Assembly: GCA_015143295.1 (NCBI GenBank)
Contig: CM026568.1
Location: 14,328,607 to 14,392,606 of the forward strand
Direction: 5' to 3'
DNA length: 64,000 nucleotides
From: Tetracentron sinense
Taxonomy: Eukaryota > Streptophyta > Magnoliopsida > Trochodendrales > Trochodendraceae
A model generated the notes under the pieces. That model saw only the letters and a list, made by a program, of their open reading frames with translations, did no database searches and had not been told where the DNA came from. Made by a program: the position numbers and the translations under genes. Below, one piece after another: positions 54,205 through 63,778 of the stretch (its first letter is position 1; every line of letters begins with the position of its first letter).

Positions 54205-54417
54205 TATAGCTACCAGTTCGAGAAGCAAGAAGCGAGGCTAATAACAATATTGAATATTGAGAAACGAGAAGCGAGAAATGAGATACAGGCACCTCACACC
54301 CTACATTGTAGACTTGAGCCTATTCCATAATGTCCTACACACAACTCTCTTTGACCACTATATGAGACGTGATGGAAGCGAGTATCCCACTATGTACATA
54401 GCTTCCATGCAACTATG
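54205..54417. mobile_element. hAT-type MITE, GAAGCGAG word, copy 1
   Basis: Perfect 8-bp TSD ATCGGGCC at 54197-54204 and 54418-54425. The ends TATAGCTACCAG and (complement) CATAGTTGCATGG. The body contains 'gagaagcaagaagcgagg', 'gagaaacgagaagcgag' and, inverted, 'atagcttccatgc'. Same family as 57516-57906. Confidence 0.85.
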
Positions 54418-54425
54418 ATCGGGCC

Positions 54426-55339
54426 AAGGCCAGTCCAAACCCAATCTGTTGACACTCCTACTTGGAGGTCTTGTGGGTCTTTCTTTCCATCTCGACCTCT
54501 TAGGTATTGTGTGTGAATGCTTAATTCAAGATTTTAATAGAGCTTAATGCTTAATTTAAGAAGTTAAGCTTGTTTGGGAACACTTTTTTGCACGTCTTAA
54601 TGAACCAGCTGATATGCTTAGGGTCTATCTATTAAGCTCCCAGGTCCGTGTGTAATTAAGTAGCTTAATGAGATTTTGTGCTTAGCTATTTAATTATAAT
54701 CATGTTCTTTTAAAATTAATTAAAATATTTTAAAATTCTAAATATATCCTTTAGGTGTTAATGCTTAATTTAAAATTCCATGTCACTCCTAATAATGCCT
54801 TATTTCTTCTACAACACTCCCATTCAGCATCTCTCTCTCAAACACACGAGGTTTCTTGGTTTCCTTCAATTTAAACCAATCATGCAAGAGTTCTGTAATC
54901 TGAAAATCCATGTTAATTGCCAGCATACATTCCTTTTGAATCAACCAATATCTTCATTCCTTATAATTTTTTCTCTCTTGTAATTGTAACTTTAAATGCA
55001 TTTTGTTTTGTTCTTTTTCCTTCTTTTTTTTTGTAGTTAAAGAAGATCATGAGACAGGGTAAGAGAAGAACCCATATTGAAAATACTATGATTTCCATGG
55101 AAGTCCACACAGATTTGAACTAATTTCAAGATTTTGCTACAACAATGGTAGAATCCCAATAACCAAATCAAATGTCTCCCCTCCACGGCTACACTTTCTT
55201 TCTTGGAATGTCAGAGAAGGTATCAACCTGCAATATCTCGCAACAAACTAAACCCTTTCTTAAAGGGATGTTCAAGTGTTCATGGAATGATATTATTGAT
55301 CTCCCTAAATAGATGTGTCATTCTTCTCCTCTGCAGATA
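54426..55339. other. Intergenic or intronic stretch
   Basis: 54530-54790 is made of CTTAATGCTTAATTTAAG-like words, probably another eroded MITE without visible TSD. The rest is AT-rich with no feature. Confidence 0.35.
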
Positions 55340-55960
55340 CGTTTGATACTTTGATCTTCTTCAAAAGCTTGTGTATATATATATTTTGATCGGTAAATAA
55401 CATATAATATAAAAAGGAAGAAACAGCCAAACAACACTAGGTTCACCAATAGTAAACCAAGAGATCAAAATGGGAAAGAAGGGCAAGAAGACAAGAACAT
55501 CAAAGACTACAAGATAAAGATAAACCCGAAGGGGTCTCCCCCCTCCCCTGATACACCAGGCTAAAACTAGCGATAGAGCCCGAACCTGGATCCGAGGTAT
55601 AAGCAAGGATTAATCCTCAAACACCCTCCTATTCCTCTCCTTCTACAAGGCCCATGCAATCGCACCGGGAAGAAAAAGCCAAACAAAAACCTACTGGAGC
55701 TAGAAAAAATACTACAAGCCAACTGAATAAGAAGCTCTGAAAGGATCTAGGAAGATCCAAGGGATACGAAGATGGGAAAGGAAGTAGGACCAGCCAATGG
55801 GTAATGCAATAATAAGTGATCCACAAACTCCTCTGCTAAAGGGCATATATAGCACTTGGTAGCTAAGCACCAACCTCTATGCATGAGATGATCGCTAGTA
55901 TGTTTATATGTTTGCTTCTTGCAAAGATTGCCCAAAATTCAAATATAAATCTCATTGGTA
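55340..55960 (-). pseudogene. Second LINE fragment, 3' end, minus strand
   Basis: On the minus strand TSDHLMHRGWCLATKCYICP and VDHLLLHYPLAGPTSF give a zf-RVT domain of a plant L1-type ORF2. A pyrimidine-rich 3' region and the tail 'accgatcaaaatatatatat' near 55380 follow. 5'-truncated, broken by stops. Confidence 0.65.
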
Positions 55961-55991
55961 CATCGTCTCCATCTTCGACATCACCTGAAAC

Positions 55992-56345
55992 CAAGGATTA
56001 AAAATATAGTTTTGGGGGGTGTATCAATCCCAACCGAAACCTATTAGTATCGGTTTCGGACAATACATATATTTTTTCTTTTTGAAGAAAAAAATAAATA
56101 TAAATAAATAAAAATTTAAAAAAATAAATGAGTTATACAAACCAAAAATAAAGTCATGGGAAGCGACTCAAAAACAAAGTAGCAAACACAATTACAATTA
56201 CAATTACACAATGAATTAAAACATAAATAACTAATAAACGATACATATTGCCCATTTTGTATCAATTTAAATATCATACAGGGGATTACCGATACCTATA
56301 CATATCGCTGGTTTCGTATCGTTTTCGGCGATTATTATTTTCATG
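55992..56345. mobile_element. hAT-type MITE, ATCGGTTTCGG word
   Basis: The flanks CCTGAAAC (55984-55991) and CTTGAAAC (56346-56353) match at 7 of 8. The ends CAAGGATTAAAAATAT and (complement) CATGAAAATAATAATC. Subterminal 'agtatcggtttcgg' and 'tttcgtatcgttttcggcg' are mutually related words. Confidence 0.65.
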
Positions 56346-56353
56346 CTTGAAAC

Positions 56354-57114
56354 AGCATCTGGGTTCCGAACTCTTCATCCACAAAAAACCACCCCATAAT
56401 ATAATGACCCCTGTCCACCAAGCAAGGCTTGGTGGTTGGATGATTTGCGCATTCGACCCCTAAAGATCATGGCTTCTTATGGAACAGACAACCATAGCCT
56501 AATCCTAACTAAATTTCTCCTATATTACCTCAAAACCATTGTTCAAAGCAAAAAGTAGTACTGATGGATCGCGGTCTGAGTATGGTGGCCTAAAAAACAT
56601 AGCTATTAATGTGGTGATTTTGATGGGGGGAAATCTCTTTTTCTTGCACAGTATTGATTTGGGTACCGACGGTGTTTTATTTATTTATATATTGTGGATT
56701 TTGCTAGCCCCACTCTTCTCTATCGTACTTCCTCCTTTCCAGGAAAGAAGGCAAGGATTTTGTGGGGGGCCCACTATTACTGATACAAAATCCTTGTCTT
56801 CTTGCTCCTAAAAGGGAAGAGTACAATAGGAGACTGGAGCTAGAACTCCCCAATATATAATATAATAATATATATTATATAAAATTATTTTTTTATACAC
56901 ATACATAGTCCATACCGATATTATATATATATATATATATCTAGAGAGAGAGAGAGGGAGAGAGAGGGAGAATTATTTAAAGTTGCCTATTCTTTAGTAA
57001 GCAAACAAGCTTTTAGATCTTATTTCAGATTCAGCTCTATGTATCACAACTTTTAACAGTTGAGCTTTCCCAAATGCTACATTAGTATCTAATATGTTCT
57101 TGGAGATGTAGACA
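56354..57114. other. Intergenic or intronic stretch with microsatellites
   Basis: Contains 'ataatataataatatatattat' runs (56857-56885), (TA)n at 56922-56940 and (GA)n with GGGAGA variants at 56944-56972. The open frame 56539-56811 matches no family I recognise. Confidence 0.4.
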
Positions 57115-57440
57115 AATCTCTGTTAGTGATTTGGAGGTTGCTTTCAAGAGCCATTTGTCAAGGTGCCTGGAAGGAGAGGAATAGTAGGGTGTTTGACAAT
57201 TCTTCATTGTCAAACAAGAAGTTGGTGCTAAACATCCACAATTGCATCTCTTCGTAGTGATCGATCCGCAATGATTGAGATAATATTGGGATGTCTTCTA
57301 TTTTCGAGCATCGGTTGTAACTTCTCCTTAGTTGTTTCGGTTTTGAATTGTATCTTTTCCCTTTTGTTCACCCATCAATGAATACTCTTTGTATATTCTC
57401 TCTAATTGATTGATCTTATTTTTCAAACAAAAATAAATAA
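57115..57440 (+). pseudogene. L1-type LINE ORF2 remnant, part 4 and 3' end
   Basis: Contains 'WRLLSRAICQGAWKERNSRV' and 'FDNSSLSNKKLVLNIHNCIS', the C-terminal end of plant L1-type ORF2. It is followed by a T-rich 3' UTR and an A-rich tail (57425-57450). Orientation and order fit the same LINE as parts 1-3, although 3 kb of other repeats lie between. Confidence 0.6.
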
Positions 57441-57515
57441 AGATAAAAATAAAACATATTTCACCTTATAGAATTTACCTATGGATTTATCGAAACAAAT
57501 CTGTTTTGCATAGAC

Positions 57516-57906
57516 CATAGTTACCAAATCGTGAAGTGAAAGCGAGAAGCGAAGCAAAAGTGAGAAGCGAGAAGCAGGAAGCGAGGCTTAAAAAATCCTT
57601 AGGAAACAGGAAGCAAGAAATAGATATAGGTGCCTTATTTCCATTATATTAGGATGACAAATCATACTTTAAATTTTATTTTATGTGAGATATTTGTGGA
57701 GAAGTAGGTGTCTTAGAGTCTTAGGTTTCAATTCAAAAATACTTGCTTAGGATATATATCGTAGGCTTTAGACTCAGGTCTATCCCATATTCTCATTACT
57801 TCATAAAAAGTAAATAAATAACCTCCTTAACCACTAAATGAGAATTGACGGAAGCGAGTCTGGGAAACGAGCTTCCCACCCTGTACATAGCTTCCCGGCA
57901 ATTATG
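57516..57906. mobile_element. hAT-type MITE, GAAGCGAG word, copy 2
   Basis: Perfect 8-bp TSD GCATAGAC at 57508-57515 and 57907-57914. The ends CATAGTTACCAAATCG and (complement) CATAATTGCCGGGAAGC. The left side is 'gtgaagtgaaagcgagaagc', 'gcgagaagcaggaagcgagg', mirrored at the right by 'gagcttcccaccctg' and 'agcttcccggc'. Longer copy of the family at 54205. Confidence 0.9.
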
Positions 57907-57914
57907 GCATAGAC

Positions 57915-59502
57915 TACACAGATTTTAACTGGGTTTTTACATCTAGTTATCTCCCTCTCTCTCTCCAACTATGCTCCTTGATTTTGCAGTAACATTCTGG
58001 TTTAACAATGCTTTATTTCCAAATCTTATCTATATTTTAGATGATATATGAATATCTATAGACTATAATGTTAATAAGTAATAACTATAAAAAATAATGT
58101 TAATAAATATAATAAATTTTGGCCACCTAGGTATCACCTAAATAATGGCATGCTTAGATAACCCCTATCGCTTAGGTGTCACCAAGATGCTTGGATTACA
58201 CCAGTCAAGACACGAGCAAAATTCGAGAGTGTCTGAAAGTTGCTACAATAGGTGATAAAATAAAGAAGAGTAGTCTAAGATGGTTGAACATACTCAACTA
58301 ATATCATTGGTGACACTAGCGAGGACTAGGAGTGAGTCAATGCAAATCGAAAGCTCTAGAAGAGCGGTGGAAAGTTCGAAGAGGACTTGTTGGAGTTGGT
58401 GAGAAAGATCTAAAAGCACATGATCAAACCGAAGATATGGCTCATGATATATTAGAATGAAACAAAATGATTCATGCTGGTAGCAATTGGGTTAAGACAT
58501 TGATAACAATGATGATGATGATGATGGTGATGATGAAGTTTTTGTAGGATAACTCAAACTCACAAATTAGTATAGCCCCAAGATATCAAAGGCAAGGTAC
58601 CAGGGCCTCCTAAAGTATATAAAAATATATCCAACTCTTTCCTCTAGGATGCCTTATTATATTTAGAAGAAGTGGTGAATGAATGAGTGCGATAAGAGCA
58701 TAGCAACAATGACAAGTGCCCAAGGCTCTCCAACATAGTCACTTAAACCAGTGCACCTCTCCAAACTAATATATCTAGATTATAATCTCCCAATTCCACA
58801 TGCACATCGCAAGAATATATCATCCTGACAAAATGCAAGCAAGACATACAAGCACTACAAAAGCTACCTGCTACCAAAAATCCCCAGCAAATAATCACTG
58901 AAAAAAAAAAAAAAACTCTAGCAAATCACCACCCATGGCCAACTAATTTCAAGCTACACAAATTCTAACTGGAACTTGTTCAAATTCCACTATTGTGGTG
59001 GCCCTTGAACACTTTGAAGTCTCCAAAAAAGTAAGAGCATGGGATATTTGTTATGCCTACAACCGATATGCCTTCTTCATTACCCAAAAAACAAAACAAA
59101 ACAAAAGAAATCATACTCACACTATATTCAAATGAAATAGTACAGAGAAGGAAAAAACAACAACAAAGGTGTGAGCTTATAATGAACAGAAGCCAATACA
59201 TAAACACAAACACACAAAAGACATTCAAGAGACCAAAAACAGAACCTAAAACAATACCCAAGAACCAAGTTTAACTGAATAACCCAAAGTAAATTAGGTT
59301 CAATACAGATCCCATGGTCAAAGTTTCCTGAAGTTGAACCCAACCCATTACAGATACATTAATTATATACAAACCCAGATCCTCAAAATCCATTTAAACT
59401 GAAAAATAAAAATTTAAAAAAAAAAAACCATGCAGAATAACTCAAGAACAAACAGAATCCTAAAAAAATAAAAAAAAAATTGGCGAATTCAGATACTTAC
59501 CC
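57915..59502. other. Intergenic or intronic stretch
   Basis: Includes a CCTAGG-type MITE fragment ('gccacctaggtatcacctaa', 'tatcgcttaggtgtcaccaa', 58120-58190) and a (GAT)n run at 58505-58540. Frames around 58980-59343 are low-complexity and overlap on both strands. No gene is supported. Confidence 0.35.
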
Positions 59503-59615
59503 ACGACTGATCCAGCTAAGAATTGGTTGAAATCGAAGCCGATTTGGGGAAACTTACAGAGGAGGCAGTGTGAATCTCAGAGACACCGACCAATGGAGTA
59601 TAAAATAAGGAAAAA
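59503..59615 (-). promoter_or_regulatory. Candidate promoter and first exon on the minus strand (possibly of the NYN-LOTUS gene)
   Basis: On the minus strand a TATA-like TTATTTTATACTCC (about 59600-59613) precedes a CT-rich leader. Two donor-like sequences follow: CTCTGTAAGTTTCC (about 59560) and GTGGGTAAGTATC (59503). No coding frame starts here. Everything between this point and the acceptor at 48366 is transposon sequence, so this could be the non-coding first exon with an 11-kb intron. It could equally belong to another gene or be non-functional. Confidence 0.3.
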
Positions 59616-59639
59616 GGAAAATATTCCCCACTTCGGGCC

Positions 59640-60600
59640 AAGGAGGGGATTTACCGTCTCGCCTCCTTTGTTGCCAACACGTGGTCCTTTTTGCTGTCTT
59701 TAACTGTGGTTAAGATTACTTAGAGTTAAAGTATCTAACCTTCATTTTTTGAAAAATAAAAGGAGATACTGTAAAAAAAAATAACAAATTAACCGCAGGG
59801 AGGAATAGTGCCCTCCTATCATAAAATAAAATTTCTCAACAGAAAATAATCACTTCTGGCTGGTGCAAGGGAAGGTGTCTTGTACCCATTTCTCGCCATG
59901 TGTCCCTTTCTTTTTTATATGATTTATATTCACTGATGATTATAATGCGTGTTCATTTGATGAGAAAGTAAAGAAAATAATAAAAAAGAAAAAGTGTATT
60001 TTCTTATACTTTTCTCACTTTCATGTTCTTGCACTTTTTAATAGTGACAAGTTTTTTCTCAAAAACTTCATCCATCTTTTTATTGTTATTTTACAAGAAA
60101 ATTTAAGCTTTTTTTTTTTTTCTTTCACATACTTTCTCGCCAAACGAACGTACCCTTAAGGTTAAAAAGCATCTAACTTTAATTTTTAAAAATAAATAAT
60201 TAAAAATGTTTAACTATAGGAATTAAAATTTGTTAACCATAACTGAAAGACAGTTAAAGGGCTTTTGGGGTGGGGTGGAGATAAATATTTTGTTCACAAC
60301 TGAGGAGAGGATTATTGATCTTCTCAATCATCCAAATCCCTCATTTTTCCCTCCTTGAGAGAAATAAAGGAATATAAGGGGTGTCAAAGAGGAGGTGATT
60401 TACGGTCTCGCCCCCTTCTTTTGTGCTACATATTCTCATTTTACTCCCTTCAATTATGGTTATTAGATTAAAGCATCTAACTTTGGTTTTAGGAAAAAAA
60501 ATTTGAAGTAAATGAATTAAAACTTATTTACTTTAGTACAAAGAGGCTTTATGAAGGTGAGGATTGACGAGGAGGGAGGGACTATTGTTTTTAATCTATA
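59640..60600. repeat. Copies of the shared TTAACC hairpin module
   Basis: 59670-59760 ('caacacgtggtcctttttgc', 'ctttaactgtggttaagatt') and 60420-60500 ('tccctaattatggtta'-like) are diverged copies of the module. They are flanked by 'ggaggggatttaccgtctcg' (59643) and 'ggaggtgatttacggtctcg' (60390), suggesting two copies of one element. The stretch between them (59840-60370) is A/T-rich without features. Confidence 0.45.
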
Positions 60601-60804
60601 GATACTCGTAAGGGCAACAAATTTACTCTGGCAGATGACCGAGTACTTATACTCGTGCATGGCCTCTTTGCATGTGAGAAAGTGTTTAATGAAAGAGGTG
60701 ATGGCATGTGCATGTTCTATGGGCGATATGCCTCTCAGTAAGTCACGTGTCTTCTTTGACATTCATCAATTCTGGTTAAGATTCACTCACCCATAAGATT
60801 AAAT

Positions 60805-61157
60805 AATCTAATCTTAGTTTTTAAAAAATAAATTAACCACATGAGTGAGTGAATCATAACTAAGGTTAATTTTTTAAAATATTTTTTTAAAACGAAGGTC
60901 AAATTATTTAACTCTGAGTGAGTCAATCTTAATCACAATTAATGGATGTCAAAGAGGACATGTGACCAAGGTTTAAAATCCCCTTCAGTTTTAGAAAATA
61001 AATTAACTACATCAGTGAGTGAATCATAACTAAGGTTAATTTTTTAAATTATTTTTCTAACAATCAAGGTCAGATTATTTAACCTTAAGAGTGAGTGAAT
61101 CTTAACCAAAATTATTGGGTGTCAAATAGGACACGTGACCAAGGTTTAAAATCCCGT
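60805..61157. repeat. Tandem duplication of about 180 bp ending in CAAGGTTTAAAATCCC
   Basis: The block 'aaataaattaaccacatgag ... gtgaccaaggtttaaaatcc' (60808-60980) is repeated at 60997-61157 with substitutions. The second copy leads directly into the MITE at 61140, so the duplication includes that element's left tip. Confidence 0.7.
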
Positions 61158-61574
61158 TGGGATTTCGTGGCATTTCGCGAAATCCCGTTGGGATTTCGTG
61201 GCATTTCGCGAAATCCCGTTGGGATTTCGTGGCATTTCGCGAAATCCCGGTTTCGTCTAACCCCAACAACATCAATACACCATAGATTTCGGAAAACACG
61301 ATTTTGGCCGAGATTTCGGAATGTCGGCGATATTTCGGAAATTTATTTTTAATTAGGTTTTTTATTGTTTTTTTATTAAAATTTTGAAATTTTTGATATT
61401 TTTATCGAAATTTCGTGAAATTTCAAAATTTTATATATTTATTTTAAAAATAAAATAACAATATATATAAATATAAAATATTATTTTTTAACTTATATAT
61501 ATTTAATAAAATATTAATACATTGGAATCCGAAATCTTGCCGAGATACCGATTATATTGGGATTTTAAACCTTG
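61140..61574. mobile_element. hAT-type MITE, ATTTCGCGAAAT word
   Basis: Perfect 16-bp TIRs CAAGGTTTAAAATCCC (61140-61155 and 61559-61574). The flanks CACGTGAC (61132-61139) and CAAGTGAC (61575-61582) match at 7 of 8. The body starts with a 31-bp tandem repeat (61149, 61180, 61211, partial at 61242). It contains many ATTTCG/CGAAAT words further in. Confidence 0.85.
61149..61250. repeat. 31-bp tandem repeat with internal palindromes
   Basis: Each unit contains AAATCCCGTTGGGATTT (a 7-bp-stem hairpin) followed by CGTGGCATTTCGCG, with ATTTCGCGAAAT formed across unit junctions. The three full copies are identical. Confidence 0.9.
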
Positions 61575-62096
61575 CAAGTGACTTGCTGGAAGGTGTGGGC
61601 AGCCCAACGTGTGCATGCATACTATCATCTTCTTAGTTAAACACAATCTCACACATCATGTAAAGAGGCTATGCTCAAGTATAATACTGGCATGAGGAAA
61701 TCCGCTGCTTCTCCTGATATACTCCCTAGTATATTCCCAAGAATATGGGTAGTACTCCCAAATATACTCCCCAATCTTAACCATTTAATTCAAAACTTAA
61801 GGGTCAAGATTAGATTAGACTTGACTTATTTTATCATTTTCCAATGTCACGTTAGCTCTAATCTTTACCTTTAATTATTTGAATTGAAGGGTTAGGATTT
61901 GAAAATATTTTTGGGAATGCCTATAGACATGGACTCTATTCCCACATCCTAATCTGTTAATTTAAATAATTAAGAGTTAAGATTAGAAAAAATTTGTGGC
62001 TTGGTTTCCTTTTTTTCAAAAGTGTTTAACCTCAACATTAATCTTGACCTTTAGTGATTAGTCATAGACCGTTTGTATTTGGGAGTATATTTGAGA
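61575..62096. other. Non-coding stretch with GGGAGTATATT words
   Basis: Words such as 'tactccctagtatattccc', 'gtactcccaaatatactccc' and 'gggagtatatttgagagg' recur from 61718 to 62095 and again at 62470-62490. An eroded MITE of that type may have been the landing site of the two foldback elements to the right. No gene. Confidence 0.35.
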
Positions 62097-62472
62097 GGAG
62101 CATAAATCGTCTAGCCGACGCTTGATACCATAATTGGTATTAGGCAACATCTCCCCCTCTAAAACTTGTTATGTGTCCCTTTTCTAACACCCTTTAACCG
62201 TGGTTAAGATTTGCCCATCCTTAGGATTAAACCATTTAACCATGTTCTTAGAAAAAAAATTTAACTCACCGTAATTGTGGTTAAGATTCACTAACCCTTA
62301 TGATACACCTTTTTTTCTAAAAACCAAGGTTAGACGGTTTAAACTTAGGGGTGGGTGAATCTTAACCACAATTAAAGGGTATTAAAAGGAGGGCATGTGG
62401 CGATTTTTAGAGGGGGAGACGTCCCCTAATACCGGTTATGGTATTAGGTATCGACGAGACAATTTGCACTCC
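62097..62472. mobile_element. MULE-like foldback element 1
   Basis: The arms GGAGCATAAATCGTCT... and (complement of the right end) GGAGTGCAAATTGTCT... are inverted over more than 100 bp. They include 'tctccccctctaaaa' and the module 'acaccctttaaccgtggtta'. Flanks ATTTGAGA and ATTTGGGA suggest an imperfect 8-9-bp target duplication. No transposase. Confidence 0.6.
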
Positions 62473-62491
62473 ATTTGGGAGTATATTTAGG

Positions 62492-62883
62492 GGAGTCAAA
62501 TCCTGTACGGTGATAACCGGATTTGCCAAATCTGGTTATCACCCCTAGAGGTCGCCACGTGTCTCCTTTGACACCCCTTAACCGTGGATAAGGTTCACCC
62601 ACCCCTAGGGTTCACCCACCCATTTTTGTTTTTTTTTTAAAATTATTAATTCTTTTTTTAAAATTAAAAAACTGTTTTAGAGTTTTTTTAATATTAAAAA
62701 CCGTTTTTTAATTTTAGAAAAAGAATTAATATTTAAAAAAAAAAACAAAAATGGGTGGGTGAACCCTAGGGGTGGGTGAACCCTAGGGGTGGGTGAACCT
62801 TACCCACGGTTAAGGGGTGTCAAAGGAGACACGTGGCGACCTCTAGGGGTGATAACCGGTTTTGCCAGAGATGATTTGGCTCC
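62492..62883. mobile_element. MULE-like foldback element 2
   Basis: Perfect 9-bp TSD ATATTTAGG at 62483-62491 and 62884-62892. The arms GGAGTCAAATCCT... and (complement) GGAGCCAAATCAT... pair through almost the whole element. They include 'ggttatcacccctagaggtc', 'gccacgtgtctcctttgaca' and 'ccccttaaccgtgg' around an A/T-rich loop. The right arm has one extra tandem unit ('gaaccctaggggtgggt'). Confidence 0.85.
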
Positions 62884-63016
62884 ATATTTAGGAGTACCCA
62901 TAGATTGACAGTAAAAGACTATTATTTTTTTTAAGGCATTCCAACATTTCCTTTTTCCTTTGAAAATATCTCGTATCTCAAATTGATTCGTGATTGTACA
63001 ATCTTAGTAGTATTTC

Positions 63017-63778
63017 TGTGGGGGGTTTTTTCCTGGGTTCGGCACATTAGTAACTGTTTGGTTGGTAGAGCGATCGGAGTAACTTTTATCTGTAAACAGG
63101 ATGAGAAACAACAAAAGGAGAGGAGGCGGGTTCGCACCCTGATACAACTCCGATGATAAGTCAATTAAATGAAGGAGATAACTTATAAATCACAAAGGCA
63201 CCGAAACACTGAGAGTTTAGAACACAGGTGAAGTTTAAGGCACTATATCCAGATATTCCCTTGATCGATCCTGATGCACTGAGAGTCCGGGATATTTATA
63301 GGTTAAGCTCGGGATGCCCATAGATAACCATCGATGACTTGGATGACCATGTCATAAGCTTGCCACATATTACCAAATATGTCAGACATATTTGATGACG
63401 AATGCAGCACACGCGGGAGCCTACAATTTCTAAGTCGGTTTGTAGGTCGAAAACTCACCTGAGGTGACTAGCAATAAATGCCAAGATAGTGCTTTCCACC
63501 TAACGTCAGAGACAAATGATCGCCTCCTAAAAGTCGGTCTCGTTGTCGACATAAAGCAAGACTTGTTGTTCACAACGAGGACGATACTGTTTTCTTGAAG
63601 ACTAGGAGTTCTTTGTCTAGAGGACAACGTTCTCGTTGTGAAAAGCACAACGATTTCATTGTCATACACGTAACGAATACATACTCAAAAACACATATAA
63701 GCTCGTATCCACCGTTGGACACCGAAAACATGCCTTTTGCCACAACACAAGATTTAATTACGAATTTTATCCCTTACA
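63017..63778 (-). repeat. LTR of a second, diverged Tat-type gypsy element
   Basis: Starts TGTGGGGGG and ends CCCTTACA on +. Shared phrases with the LTR at 12764 include 'caccctgatacaactccgat', 'aataaatgccaagatagtgc', 'gtctcgttgtcgacataaag' and the ACAACG/CGTTGT words near the end. TATAAATA on the minus strand lies at 63291-63298. About 762 bp. As for the first element, the left LTR is the 3' LTR of a minus-strand element. Confidence 0.75.
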
